NCBI RefSeq assembly: GCF_900585905.1
Contig: NZ_UTVH01000095.1
Location: 124,001 to 188,000, forward strand
DNA from: Pseudomonas viridiflava
GTDB lineage: Bacteria > Pseudomonadota > Gammaproteobacteria > Pseudomonadales > Pseudomonadaceae
DNA length: 64,000 bases
Reading direction: 5' to 3'
Numbering within the stretch: position 1 is the stretch's first letter; each line of letters starts with the position of its first letter. The notes below the pieces were generated by a model, which saw nothing but the letters and a program-made list of their open reading frames with translations, was not told where the DNA came from and made no database searches. Shown here piece by piece: positions 53,244 through 62,079 of the stretch. The position numbers and the translations under genes are program-made.

Positions 53244-53291
53244 CGCAACCCGATGCGCCTGGGGCGAAAGGGGTGTGCGACGTCTTTGTCG
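53244..53291 (-). ncRNA. ANTAR-type hexaloop leader of the nitrate transporter
   Basis: The hairpin CGAC-AAAGAC-GTCG (53291-53278) repeats the exact hexaloop of the reductase leader. A second, CGCA-TCGGGT-TGCG (53257-53244), has G at loop position 4 but T at position 1, and precedes T-runs (53240-53235 and on), which may be the attenuator. The second arm is less certain than in the 50 kb leader. Confidence 0.6.
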
Positions 53292-53333
53292 TAGCGTGGG
53301 GCAACCGCCGTTGGTTACCTGTAGTCGATGACT

Positions 53334-53349
53334 AGCAAAAGCCGGGCCA
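53334..53349 (-). promoter_or_regulatory. Sigma-54 promoter for nitrate transporter
   Basis: TGGCCCGGCTTTTGCT on the minus strand differs from TGGCACG-N4-TTGCW at one position, with GG-N10-GC intact. A start near 53323 gives a leader of about 205 bases. A TTGACA (53374-53369) lies upstream but has a poor -10. Confidence 0.75.
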
Positions 53350-53376
53350 TAGAGTTTGCCAGGCGCGCTGTCAATG

Positions 53377-53952
53377 TCAGTTCAGCAGCTCGCTCATGGC
53401 GATGATCTGCTCAGCCACCTGAATCAGCTTCTGCTGCTTGCTCATGGCCTGGCGCCGCATCAGGGTGTAGGCCTCTTCTTCCTTGCAGTCCTTCATTTTC
53501 ATCAGCAGTCCCTTGGCTTGTTCGATCCGCTTGCGCTCGGCCAACTGCTGGTCCCGTGCCTGCAATTGGGCACGCAGGGCCTGATCGCTCTCAAAGCGGG
53601 CCATGGCGACATCCAGAATCGGTTGCAGGCGCTGGGCCTGAATGCCTTCGACGATGTAGGCGCTGACGCCGGATTTGATCGCCTGGCGCATGACGCCCGG
53701 GTCGTGCTCGTCGGTGAACATCACGATGGGCCGTGGCTGATCGCGGCTGACCAGCACCACCTGCTCCATCACGTCGCGGCCGGGGGATTGGGTGTCGATC
53801 AGAATCACATCCGGGCGCAGCGCTTCAACGCGTCCCGGCAGGTCGATGATCAGGCCGGATTCGTCGATCACGTCGAATCCCGCTTCGCTCAATGCCGCCT
53901 TGAGGCGGCCGACTTTTTTTGCCGTGTCATTGATCAGGAGGATACGCAACAT
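53377..53952 (-). CDS. nasT: ANTAR-domain antiterminator NasT
   Basis: The 191-residue protein has an N-terminal receiver-like domain (MLRILLINDTAKKVGRLKAAL, VILIDTQSPGRD) and a C-terminal ANTAR RNA-binding domain (RKRIEQAKGLLMKMKDCKEEEAYTLMRRQAM). NasT is held inactive by NasS and, when nitrate binds NasS, binds leader RNA to prevent termination. Two suitable leaders lie downstream. ATG 53952 follows AGGAGG-like bases; nasS ends 13 bases upstream. Confidence 0.92.
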   Translation of the reverse strand: MLRILLINDTAKKVGRLKAALSEAGFDVIDESGLIIDLPGRVEALRPDVILIDTQSPGRDVMEQVVLVSRDQPRPIVMFTDEHDPGVMRQAIKSGVSAYIVEGIQAQRLQPILDVAMARFESDQALRAQLQARDQQLAERKRIEQAKGLLMKMKDCKEEEAYTLMRRQAMSKQQKLIQVAEQIIAMSELLN

Positions 53953-53965
53953 GGTGATCAGCTCC

Positions 53966-55285
53966 TCATAGGGGCAGGGCAGCGGGCACTGCATCGGCCA
54001 GCGCATGAAGTTTGAAGCTGCGTGCGTAGCCGGCCGGGTCCGAGCCGTCCCAGATGCGGCCGTCGATCAACTGGCTGCTGCGCATCGCTGACGCCTGGGT
54101 GGCGATGCCAAGCCGTTGCGCCGCCTGGCGATACAGCGCCAGTTGCTGCACGCCGCTGGCCACAGCAAGATAGTCCGGGTCTTCGCGCAGCAGGCCCCAG
54201 CGTCGGAACTGGGTCATGAACCACATGCCATCCGACAGGTAAGGCAGGTTCACTTCGCCGCCGCCATGAAAGCGCAGGGCGTGATGATCGTGCCAGCAGT
54301 TGCCCAGGCCATCGCGGTAATCCCCCAGCAGGCGCGGCTCGATGCAACTGGCGGGCGCGTCAAGGTAGTCCTTGCCGCTGAGCAGCAGCGCCGTGCTGCG
54401 CCGGTTCTCGTCGCTGGCCTCGATGAACCGACTGGCGTCCAGCACGGCCATGATCAGCGCACGAGCGGTGTTGGGGTTCTGCTCGACGAATTCGCGGGTG
54501 CAGCCCAGGACCTTTTCCGGGTGATCGGGCCAGATCGCCTGACTGGTGGCAAAGGTGAAGCCCAGCTGCCGGTCCACCGCACTGGCGCCCCATGGCTCGC
54601 CCACACAAAAGCCGTCGATGCGACCGGCCTTTAGGTGTTCGACCATCTGCGGCGGCGGCACTACCACGCTTTCGACGTCCCGCAGCGGATGAATGCCCTG
54701 GCTGGCGAGCCAGTAATACAGCCACATCGCGTGGTTGCCGGTGGGAAATGTCTGTGCGAAGGTCAGTTTTGTGCCGCGTTGGTGCACTTCGCGGTCCAGC
54801 GCTTCAGGAGTGATCACGCCTGCGACCTGCAAGGCGCGGGAAAGGTTGATGCTCTGGCCGTTCTGATTCAGACCCATAAGCACCGCCATGTCGGCTGCAG
54901 CGCCGCCGCCGATGCCCAGTTGCACCGCATAGATCAGCCCGTACAGGCAGTGGGCGGCGTGCAGTTCGCCGTTGACCAGTTTGTCGCGCAGGCTGGCCCA
55001 CGAGGTTTGCCGCGCAAGGTTCAGCGACAGGCCGTAAGGCTGGGCAAAGCCCTGGGTTGCGGCGACCACCAGCGAAGCGCTGTCGGATAACGCCATGAAA
55101 CCGATATCGAGGCTGTTTATTTCCGGCGCGTCACTGCCAGCCAACCAAACCATGGCGTCCTTGCCGGGCAGAGCGTTGCTCGATGCCGGGCTCTCAGGCG
55201 CAATGGTCGGGGGTTCATCGGTGCTGGCTTCGTTCATGCTTGCTCGTTCATCGGCGGGTCTATCGTCAGGCTGATGGTGGGTCAT
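53966..55285 (-). CDS. nasS: Nitrate sensor NasS
   Basis: The 439-residue protein of the NrtA/CmpA solute-binding fold has ALSDSASLVVAATQGFAQPYGLSLNLARQTSWASLRDKL, GGGAAADMAVLMGLN and GRIDGFCVGEPWGASAV. There is no signal peptide but a polar 40-residue N-terminal extension, as for a cytoplasmic sensor rather than a transport protein. It binds nitrate and controls NasT. AGGAGG lies 9 bases before ATG 55285; a second ATG 16 codons on is possible. Confidence 0.9.
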   Translation of the reverse strand: MTHHQPDDRPADERASMNEASTDEPPTIAPESPASSNALPGKDAMVWLAGSDAPEINSLDIGFMALSDSASLVVAATQGFAQPYGLSLNLARQTSWASLRDKLVNGELHAAHCLYGLIYAVQLGIGGGAAADMAVLMGLNQNGQSINLSRALQVAGVITPEALDREVHQRGTKLTFAQTFPTGNHAMWLYYWLASQGIHPLRDVESVVVPPPQMVEHLKAGRIDGFCVGEPWGASAVDRQLGFTFATSQAIWPDHPEKVLGCTREFVEQNPNTARALIMAVLDASRFIEASDENRRSTALLLSGKDYLDAPASCIEPRLLGDYRDGLGNCWHDHHALRFHGGGEVNLPYLSDGMWFMTQFRRWGLLREDPDYLAVASGVQQLALYRQAAQRLGIATQASAMRSSQLIDGRIWDGSDPAGYARSFKLHALADAVPAALPL

Positions 55286-55510
55286 TGCAGGTGCCTCCTG
55301 GCCGCAGTACAGCGCGCGGGCATTTGCATGGGCGCATAAAAAAGCGTCGCTCGGCCTCCGCCCGTGGGCAAGGACCAAGCGACGCCATTGTCGCTGCAGC
55401 GCGCCGCCATTGGCGCGCATGCCTGCTGGCGATCAAGCAATGCATATGCCATCGCGCATGACCTCGGCGAAAAGCCGCGCACATGCCTCGCGTGCAGTCG
55501 TGCAGGGGTC

Positions 55511-55516
55511 TATAAT
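55511..55516 (+). promoter_or_regulatory. Possible pyrD -10 box
   Basis: A perfect TATAAT occurs 41 bases before the pyrD ATG, with no clear -35 at the right distance. Confidence 0.35.
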
Positions 55517-55556
55517 CGCCGCCCTGAATTCCGCTTCCCACGAGCCGCGCCCGCCC

Positions 55557-56606
55557 ATGTATAACCTGGCCCGCCAATTACTGTTCAAACTTTCCCCGGA
55601 AACCTCCCACGATCTGTCGCTGGATCTGATCGGGGCTGGCGGTCGGCTGGGCCTCAACGGCTTATTGAGCAAAGCGCCTGCGCGTCTGCCCGTGACAGTC
55701 ATGGGGCTGGAATTCGCCAATCCGGTTGGTCTCGCTGCCGGGCTGGACAAGAACGGTGCGGCCATCGACGGCTTTGCCCAGCTGGGCTTCGGTTTCGTTG
55801 AAATCGGTACCGTGACGCCACGGCCGCAGCCGGGTAACCCCAAACCGCGGATTTTCCGTCTGCCCCACGCTGAAGCCATCATCAACCGCATGGGTTTCAA
55901 TAACCTGGGCGTGGACAATCTGGTCGCCCGGGTTCAGGCCGCCAGCTACAAAGGCATCCTGGGGATCAACATCGGCAAGAATGCCGACACGCCGGTCGAG
56001 CGCGCCGTTGACGACTACCTGATCTGCCTGGACAAGGTCTACGCCCATGCCAGCTACGTGACCGTCAATGTCAGCTCACCCAATACGCCGGGGCTGCGCA
56101 GCCTGCAGTTTGGTGATTCCCTCAAGCAGTTGCTCGACGCCCTGCGCATCCGTCAGCAAGTGCTGACCGGGCTGCATGGCCGCCGCGTGCCGCTGGCCAT
56201 CAAGATCGCCCCGGACATGACCGACGAAGAAACCGTGCTGGTCGCCGCCGCGCTGGTGGAATCGGGCATGGACGCGGTGATCGCCACCAATACCACGCTA
56301 AGCCGTGAAGGCGTCGAAGGCCTGCTGCATGCCGAGGAGGCGGGTGGTCTGTCGGGTGCGCCGGTGCGCGAGAAGAGTACGCATACCGTCAGGGTGCTGG
56401 CCAGTGAGCTGGCCGGGCGTTTGCCGATCATCGCTGCGGGCGGCATCACGGAAGGGCGTCACGCCGCCGAAAAGATCGCTGCAGGGGCGAGTCTGGTGCA
56501 GATCTATTCCGGCTTCATCTACAAGGGCCCGGCGCTGATTCGCCAGTCGGTGGATGCCATCGCCGCAATGCGGCCAGGGCAGGGCGCAAAAAAAGGGGCT
56601 CCATGA
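55557..56606 (+). CDS. pyrD: Dihydroorotate dehydrogenase (quinone), class 2
   Basis: The 349-residue enzyme oxidises dihydroorotate at the inner membrane. It has an N-terminal amphipathic membrane helix (MYNLARQLLFKLSPETSHD), FMN-binding barrel motifs VGLAAGLDKNGAAIDG, FVEIGTVTPRPQPGNPKPR, NVSSPNTPGLR (catalytic Ser) and GGITEGRHAAEKIAAGASLVQIYSGF. The class 2 length is normal. The ATG is at 55557; the open frame extends upstream but lacks homology. rmf lies convergently downstream. Confidence 0.95.
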   Translation: MYNLARQLLFKLSPETSHDLSLDLIGAGGRLGLNGLLSKAPARLPVTVMGLEFANPVGLAAGLDKNGAAIDGFAQLGFGFVEIGTVTPRPQPGNPKPRIFRLPHAEAIINRMGFNNLGVDNLVARVQAASYKGILGINIGKNADTPVERAVDDYLICLDKVYAHASYVTVNVSSPNTPGLRSLQFGDSLKQLLDALRIRQQVLTGLHGRRVPLAIKIAPDMTDEETVLVAAALVESGMDAVIATNTTLSREGVEGLLHAEEAGGLSGAPVREKSTHTVRVLASELAGRLPIIAAGGITEGRHAAEKIAAGASLVQIYSGFIYKGPALIRQSVDAIAAMRPGQGAKKGAP

Positions 56607-56703
56607 AGGAACCCCTGGGCTCGACGCCCGGCGCCCGGATGGGACGCTTCTGGTGTGGATCGGTTTCAACAACGATGTGATGGACTGATTGTCGGAAGCC
56701 TGT

Positions 56704-56919
56704 TTATCCGACAGCGTGAAGTTCGTTGAGCCTGTGGATTCCCGCAGTGCCGGTCATACCGTCCCAGTTGTCGCCGCGTCCTTCTCGCCAGCCATTGATC
56801 CAGGCTTGGCGCACCGACGGTAGAGTAAAGGGGCAAAGCTCACGGGATTTACCATGAACACCAAATTGATATCCGCGTAAAAATGCTCTTTCCAACGGAT
56901 CACGCTTAAGTCTTCTCAT
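56704..56919 (-). CDS. rmf: Ribosome modulation factor
   Basis: The 71-residue protein starts MRRLKRDPLERAFLRGYQFGVHGKSRELCPF and has SVRQAWINGWREGRGDNWDGMTG, the RMF signature. It turns 70S ribosomes into inactive 100S dimers in stationary phase. It is somewhat longer than the E. coli protein at the C-terminus. The ATG at 56919 is clear; the open frame extends into the structured leader. Codon use is normal. Confidence 0.93.
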   Translation of the reverse strand: MRRLKRDPLERAFLRGYQFGVHGKSRELCPFTLPSVRQAWINGWREGRGDNWDGMTGTAGIHRLNELHAVG

Positions 56920-57060
56920 AGGGTGTTGCCCTCGTCTGTTGACTGTAATGTCCCTGAGACCTCTTGCCGAGGTCAGGCAGAAAATGCTCTGCCGTTGGTA
57001 CCCGCTGCCGGCGTCGCGGGCGTGGTGTCCAGACCATTGCGGCCAAGACCTGAGTTGATT
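56920..57060 (-). ncRNA. Structured rmf leader (rmf RNA motif candidate)
   Basis: The minus-strand leader folds into at least two strong hairpins just upstream of rmf: GGCAGA-GCATTT-TCTGCC (56993-56976) and GACCTC-GGCAA-GAGGTC (56974-56958). A conserved rmf motif of unknown role is known in Pseudomonas upstream of rmf, and this stretch is the likely case. Upstream to 57479 I see no gene, only A+T-rich possible promoter DNA near 57110-57180. Confidence 0.6.
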
Positions 57061-57479
57061 TCTAACCAATGGGCGAGGCGCTGTGAATGACCGTTTAGTC
57101 ATAAGCGCGTCATATTTGTAATAACCCGAACATAAGCCCGCGGTGTTTCAAACTTGATTTTTTCTGCAAGGCCCAACCCGTCTGGCTCGCAGGTAGGGCG
57201 GCGGTGATAATGCAAATGCGAATGATGGCCAGGTGCAGCCCCCGATAAATCGACGAAGGGTCACGATGTGACTTTTTATTACCGCAGTCGTCGTGCTCAA
57301 TGACGTTTTATATCTGCGACCCTTGCGGTCCGGATAACCTGCCGCGGTGCCTGACGGGCTCACGCGGTGGACCGGCACGATCTGTGTGCCACGCAGGTGC
57401 GCTCCAAGAAAGACGCCTGTTTTAAATCTGGTCGGGCAATGCGTTGCCTGCCGCTGCTGGCTTAGGCCCTGGAATATTC
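57061..57479. other. Gene-free spacer between rmf leader and rlmL
   Basis: This stretch must contain divergent promoters for rmf and rlmL. No convincing reading frame, tRNA or repeat is visible; the open frame at 57148-57378 on the minus strand has no protein-like features. Confidence 0.5.
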
Positions 57480-59750
57480 ATGTCGGACCGTTACGAACTT
57501 TTCCTCACATGCCCCAAAGGTCTGGAAGGACTGCTGGCCGAGGAGGCCACGGCGCTGGGCCTTGAGGACACCCGCGAACACACCTCTGCCATTCGCGGCA
57601 ATGCCGACATGGAGACTGCCTACCGGCTCTGCCTCTGGTCGCGGCTCGCCAACCGCGTGCTGCTGGTGCTCAAGCGCTTCCCGATGAAAGACGCCGAGGA
57701 CCTGTACAACGGCGTGCTGCACATTGACTGGCAGGAGCACCTGGAAGCGGAAGGTTCTCTGGCTGTGGAGTTCAGCGGGCACGGATCGGGCATCGATAAC
57801 ACGCACTTTGGCGCGCTGAAGGTCAAGGACGCCATCGTCGACAAATTGCGCAGGCCAGACGGCGCACGGCCGTCGGTGGACAAGCTTAACCCTGACCTGC
57901 GGGTGCACCTGCGGCTGGACCGTGGCGAGGCGATTCTGTCTCTGGACCTGTCCGGTCACAGCTTGCACCAGCGTGGCTATCGCTTGCAGCAAGGTGCTGC
58001 ACCGTTGAAGGAAAACCTCGCAGCGGCGATTCTGATTCGCGCCGGCTGGCCACGGATTGCCGCCGAAGGCGGCGCTCTGGCTGACCCGATGTGTGGCGTT
58101 GGCACCTTCCTGGTTGAAGCGGCCATGATCGCCGCTGATATTGCGCCCAATCTCAAGCGCGAGCGCTGGGGCTTCTCGGCCTGGCTGGGGCACGTTCCGG
58201 CGTTATGGCGCAAGCTGCACGACGAGGCACTGGCCCGCGCCGAGGCAGGCCTGGCCAAGCCGCCGCTGTGGATTCGCGGTTACGAAGCGGACCCGCGCCT
58301 GATCCAGCCAGGCCGCAACAACATTGAACGCGCAGGCCTGAGCGAATGGATCAAGGTGTACCAGGGTGAAGTGGCGACCTTCGAGCCGCGCCCGGACCAG
58401 AACCAGAAAGGCCTGGTGATCTGCAACCCGCCTTACGGCGAGCGCCTGGGTGACGAGGCGAGCCTGCTGTACCTGTATCAGAATCTGGGCGAGCGTCTGC
58501 GCCAGTCCTGCCTGAACTGGGAAGCCGCAGTGTTTACCGGCGCGCCCGATCTGGGCAAGCGCATGGGCATTCGCAGCCACAAGCAATATGCCTTCTGGAA
58601 CGGCGCATTGCCGTGCAAGCTGCTGCTGATCAAGGTGCTGCCGGATCAGTTCGTCACCGGCGAGCGACGCACTGCCGAGCAGCGTCAGGTCGAACGCGAG
58701 CAGGCTGAGCCAGAAGATACCGGCACGCTGCTGGCCCCTGGCAAGTACGAGAAGTACAACAAGAACGGCAATCCGATCAAACCGGCTCCGGTGGTGGTCG
58801 AGCAGCCGCGCTTGAGCGAAGGCGGGCAGATGTTCGCCAATCGCCTGCAGAAGAACCTGAAGCTGCTCGGCAAGTGGGTGCGTCGCGAAGGCATCGACTG
58901 CTACCGCATCTACGACGCCGACATGCCGGAATATGCCCTGGCTATCGACCTTTATCAGGACTGGGTCCACGTGCAGGAATACGCGGCCCCCAAGTCGATC
59001 GACCCGGAAAAGGCCTCGGTGCGTCTGTTCGATGCGCTGGCGGCGATTCCTCAGGCCCTGGGGATCGACAAGAGCCGCGTGGTGATCAAACGTCGTGAGC
59101 GCCAGAGCGGTACCAAACAGTACGAACGGCAGAGCGCGCAGGGTCAGTTCCTGGAGGTCAACGAAGGTGGCGTCAAGCTGCTGGTCAACCTTACGGATTA
59201 CCTGGATACAGGCCTGTTCCTCGATCACCGGGCAATGCGCATGCGCATTCAGCGTGAAGCCGAGGGCAAACGCTTTCTCAATCTGTACGCCTACACCGCT
59301 ACCGCCAGCGTGCATGCTGCCAAGGGCGGCGCGCGCAGCACCACCAGCGTCGATCTGTCACGCACGTACCTGGACTGGGCGCGGCGCAACCTGTCATTGA
59401 ACGGCTTCTCCGACAAGAACCGGCTGGAGCAAAGCGATGTCATGGTCTGGCTGCAGGCCAGCCGCGACGAGTACGACCTGATCTTCATCGACCCGCCGAC
59501 GTTCTCCAACTCCAAGCGCATGGAAGGAGTGTTCGACGTGCAGCGTGATCAGGTGCAGTTGATTGATCTGGCGATGGCGCGGCTGGCGCCCGGTGGCGTG
59601 CTGTATTTCTCCAACAACTTCCGCAAGTTCGTGCTGGAGGAAAATCTGGCCGAGCGCTACGCGGTGGAAGAGATCACTGCGCAGACGATTGATCCTGACT
59701 TCGTGCGCAACAGCAAGATCCATCGCGCCTGGAAGATCATGGCCAAGTGA
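57480..59750 (+). CDS. rlmL: 23S rRNA methyltransferase RlmL/RlmK fusion
   Basis: The 756-residue protein has an N-terminal THUMP domain (about 60-155), a first methyltransferase (PMCGVGTFLVEAAMIA, VICNPPYGERLGDE; m2G2445) and a second, RlmK-like methyltransferase (LFLDHRAMRMRIQ, LNLYAYTATASVHAAKGGA, LIFIDPPTFSNSKRM; m7G2069). It acts on the large ribosomal subunit during assembly. ATG 57480 (MSDRYELFLTCPKGLEGLL) is used. The rmf-rlmL neighbourhood is conserved. Confidence 0.94.
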   Translation: MSDRYELFLTCPKGLEGLLAEEATALGLEDTREHTSAIRGNADMETAYRLCLWSRLANRVLLVLKRFPMKDAEDLYNGVLHIDWQEHLEAEGSLAVEFSGHGSGIDNTHFGALKVKDAIVDKLRRPDGARPSVDKLNPDLRVHLRLDRGEAILSLDLSGHSLHQRGYRLQQGAAPLKENLAAAILIRAGWPRIAAEGGALADPMCGVGTFLVEAAMIAADIAPNLKRERWGFSAWLGHVPALWRKLHDEALARAEAGLAKPPLWIRGYEADPRLIQPGRNNIERAGLSEWIKVYQGEVATFEPRPDQNQKGLVICNPPYGERLGDEASLLYLYQNLGERLRQSCLNWEAAVFTGAPDLGKRMGIRSHKQYAFWNGALPCKLLLIKVLPDQFVTGERRTAEQRQVEREQAEPEDTGTLLAPGKYEKYNKNGNPIKPAPVVVEQPRLSEGGQMFANRLQKNLKLLGKWVRREGIDCYRIYDADMPEYALAIDLYQDWVHVQEYAAPKSIDPEKASVRLFDALAAIPQALGIDKSRVVIKRRERQSGTKQYERQSAQGQFLEVNEGGVKLLVNLTDYLDTGLFLDHRAMRMRIQREAEGKRFLNLYAYTATASVHAAKGGARSTTSVDLSRTYLDWARRNLSLNGFSDKNRLEQSDVMVWLQASRDEYDLIFIDPPTFSNSKRMEGVFDVQRDQVQLIDLAMARLAPGGVLYFSNNFRKFVLEENLAERYAVEEITAQTIDPDFVRNSKIHRAWKIMAK

Positions 59751-59831
59751 GACCGCGCCTGCCCCGAATACAACTGACCGGGGCAGGCGTCAGGCCGCCA
59801 GTGAAAAGCGGCCTGCCTCACGCCAAGCTGC

Positions 59832-61325
59832 TTACTTGATCTGATTCTGTTGTATCGGGCCCTGCTGGATCGACACTGCGTTGTCACCCATCTTCGGTTG
59901 ACGGTACAGCTCGACCAGCACTTCATCCAGCACGGAAGAAGCGCCCCATGGCCGCGGATCATTGAGAATGGCGACCACCGCCCAGGTGTTGCCATTGCTG
60001 TCACGGCTGAAGCCAGCGATGGCGCGCACGTTGTTCAGCGTACCCGTCTTGATGTGTGCCTCGCCTAACAGCGGTGTGCGCTTGAGGCGTTTGCGCATGG
60101 TGCCGTCCATGCCCGCCAGCGGCATCGAACTCATGAATTCGGCCGCATAAGGGCTCTTCCAGGCCGCCTGCAGCATGATCGCCATCTCGCGCGCGCTGAC
60201 CCGCTCGTCCCGCGACAGGCCGGAGCCGTTTTCCATGACCAGATGCGGTGCCGTAATGCCTTTCTTCGCCAGCCACTGACGAATCACCCGTTGCGCCGCC
60301 TTGGCGTCATCACCGTCGGCATCGTTGCGAAACTCCGAGCCGAGGCTGAGAAACAGCTGCTGGGCCATGGTGTTGTTGCTGAACTTGTTGATGTCACGGA
60401 TGACTTCCACCAGATCCGGAGAAAACGCCCGCGCCAGCAGCTTGGCCCCGCCGGGTACCACATCGATACGATCCTTGCCCTGGATGCTGCCGCCCAGTTC
60501 CTGCCAGATGGCGCGCACTGCACCGGCTGCGTAGGTCGGATGGTCAAGCAGTGACAGATAGGTCTGCGAGGAGCAGCCGTCGCCCAGTTGGCCGGTCACC
60601 GTCACGTTGATGGTGCCGTCAGCTTGCGGCATGGGGTTGTAACGCACATCGCCTGCGCACTGCTTGGAGGCGACCGCTTTTACCTGATTGTCGACGCGGA
60701 TGGTGGCAATCGGTGGTTCGACCGAAACCAGCACCTTGCCGCCGTCATTGCGGGTCACGAAACGCAACGCCTTGAGGTTGACCATCAGGGAATCGGGCTT
60801 GACCAGAAACGGCGCGTTGCGGTCATTGCCGTCGTCGTTGAACACCGGCAGTTGTGGCTGGACGAAGTGGCTGCGATCCAGCACCAGATCGCCGGTCACC
60901 TGCTGCACGCCATTGGCGCGCAGATCACGCATCAGCAGCCAGAGCTTTTCCATGTTCAGCTTGGGGTCACCGCCGCCCTTGAGGTACAGGTTGCCACGCA
61001 GCACGCCGTTGCTGAGGGTGCCGTCGGTGAAAAATTCGGTCTTCCACTGGTGGGTCGGACCAAGCATCTCCAGCGCCGCATAGGTGGTCACCAGTTTCAT
61101 GGTGGAGGCGGGGTTCACCGAGACGTCGGCGTTGAACACGGTGGGAACGCCTGGGCCGTTGAGAGGCAGCATGACCAGCGACAGGGCGTCATTGCCCAGT
61201 TTGCTGTTTTTCAGCGCCTGTTGAACCTTGGGGGGCAGCGACGTATTGATAGGTGCGGCGTGAGCAGGCAGGGCAAGGGGAAAGAGGAGGGTGGCAAAAA
61301 GCAATGGACGCAATGATTTGATCAT
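59832..61325 (-). CDS. dacB: D-Ala-D-Ala carboxypeptidase/endopeptidase PBP4
   Basis: The 497-residue periplasmic penicillin-binding protein has a signal peptide (1-23, ending PAHAA), a catalytic SxxK (S74/K77 in NPASTMKLV), SxN as SNN in INKFSNNTMAQQL and KTG in HIKTGTLNN. It trims and cleaves peptidoglycan crosslinks. In P. aeruginosa loss of dacB induces the AmpC beta-lactamase. Length is normal. It converges with rlmL. Confidence 0.93.
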   Translation of the reverse strand: MIKSLRPLLFATLLFPLALPAHAAPINTSLPPKVQQALKNSKLGNDALSLVMLPLNGPGVPTVFNADVSVNPASTMKLVTTYAALEMLGPTHQWKTEFFTDGTLSNGVLRGNLYLKGGGDPKLNMEKLWLLMRDLRANGVQQVTGDLVLDRSHFVQPQLPVFNDDGNDRNAPFLVKPDSLMVNLKALRFVTRNDGGKVLVSVEPPIATIRVDNQVKAVASKQCAGDVRYNPMPQADGTINVTVTGQLGDGCSSQTYLSLLDHPTYAAGAVRAIWQELGGSIQGKDRIDVVPGGAKLLARAFSPDLVEVIRDINKFSNNTMAQQLFLSLGSEFRNDADGDDAKAAQRVIRQWLAKKGITAPHLVMENGSGLSRDERVSAREMAIMLQAAWKSPYAAEFMSSMPLAGMDGTMRKRLKRTPLLGEAHIKTGTLNNVRAIAGFSRDSNGNTWAVVAILNDPRPWGASSVLDEVLVELYRQPKMGDNAVSIQQGPIQQNQIK

Positions 61326-61649
61326 TCAATAAACCCTACTGCAAAGACAGGACATAGGAGGGCATGGATGGATTCCCTCGACACACGAAAATACTGATGA
61401 CAGTCAACTGGCACAGGCGACCGAAAAAAGTTGCTAACGCGCTGTAGCACAATCGAACAGGCGGCATTATGCCCCAACCACTGGCGACATGGGCCTTGCC
61501 CGGGGGCGGCGGGGAAGTATTTTTTGCAATGCGCAAGATGGCGTGCACATCTGTGGGGTATTCGTAAGCTTTGGCGCCGGGTTTTTTTCGGCATTTGCCT
61601 GCCCGAACTGGTAAAGTGCCCGCCGATATTACTCAAGAGGATTGTCCCA
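61326..61649. other. Spacer between dacB and yggL
   Basis: This 324-base divergent intergenic region holds the promoters of dacB and yggL. I find no reading frame with protein-like composition, no REP unit and no clear promoter boxes. Confidence 0.5.
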
Positions 61650-61994
61650 ATGGCCACTAACCGTTCCCGCCGTCTGCGCAAAAAACTCTGCGTGGATGAA
61701 TTCCAGGAGCTGGGTTTTGAGCTCAACCTGGACTTCAAGGAAGATCTGGATGAGAACGCGATCGACGCATTTCTTGATGATTTCCTGACTGAAGCCATGG
61801 ATGGCAATGGCCTGGACTACGTTGGCGGCGACGACTTCGGTCTGGTTTGCTCGGCCAAGCGTGGTTCGGTCACTGAAGAGCAGCGCGCAGCTGTTGAAAC
61901 CTGGCTCAAGGGCCGCAGCGAACTGATCAAGTCTGAAGTCAGCCCGCTGATCGACGCCTGGCACCCGGAAACACCTATCAATCCGGTTGCTTGA
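61650..61994 (+). CDS. yggL: YggL/DUF469 family protein
   Basis: The 114-residue acidic protein starts MATNRSRRLRKKLCVDEFQELGFEL and has FLDDFLTEAMDGNGLDYVGGDDFGLVCSAKRGSVTEEQR, the DUF469 signature. It has been linked with ribosome-related functions in E. coli, but the function is not settled. AAGAGG lies before ATG 61650. A terminator follows. Confidence 0.88.
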   Translation: MATNRSRRLRKKLCVDEFQELGFELNLDFKEDLDENAIDAFLDDFLTEAMDGNGLDYVGGDDFGLVCSAKRGSVTEEQRAAVETWLKGRSELIKSEVSPLIDAWHPETPINPVA

Positions 61995-61999
61995 CGCCT

Positions 62000-62036
62000 C
62001 AAAGCGGCAGGCTTTGCGCCTGCCGCTTTTGTTTTC
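62000..62036 (+). terminator. Terminator of yggL
   Basis: AAAGCGGCAGGC pairs with GCCTGCCGCTTT around a TTTGC loop, then TTGTTTT. Confidence 0.9.
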
Positions 62037-62079
62037 ACGCCTTCACCCTCCCGGTGCGTTCCGTCTTCTAGTTCTGCCC

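Noticed and set aside
53369..53374. Sigma-70 promoter TTGACA before the nitrate transporter
   Set aside because: The best -10 (TATGGC) is poor, while the sigma-54 match just downstream is nearly perfect and fits the locus.
57148..57378. Possible 76-residue gene upstream of rmf
   Set aside because: No ribosome site, no hydrophobic or domain pattern, and it overlaps the region expected to hold the rmf and rlmL promoters.
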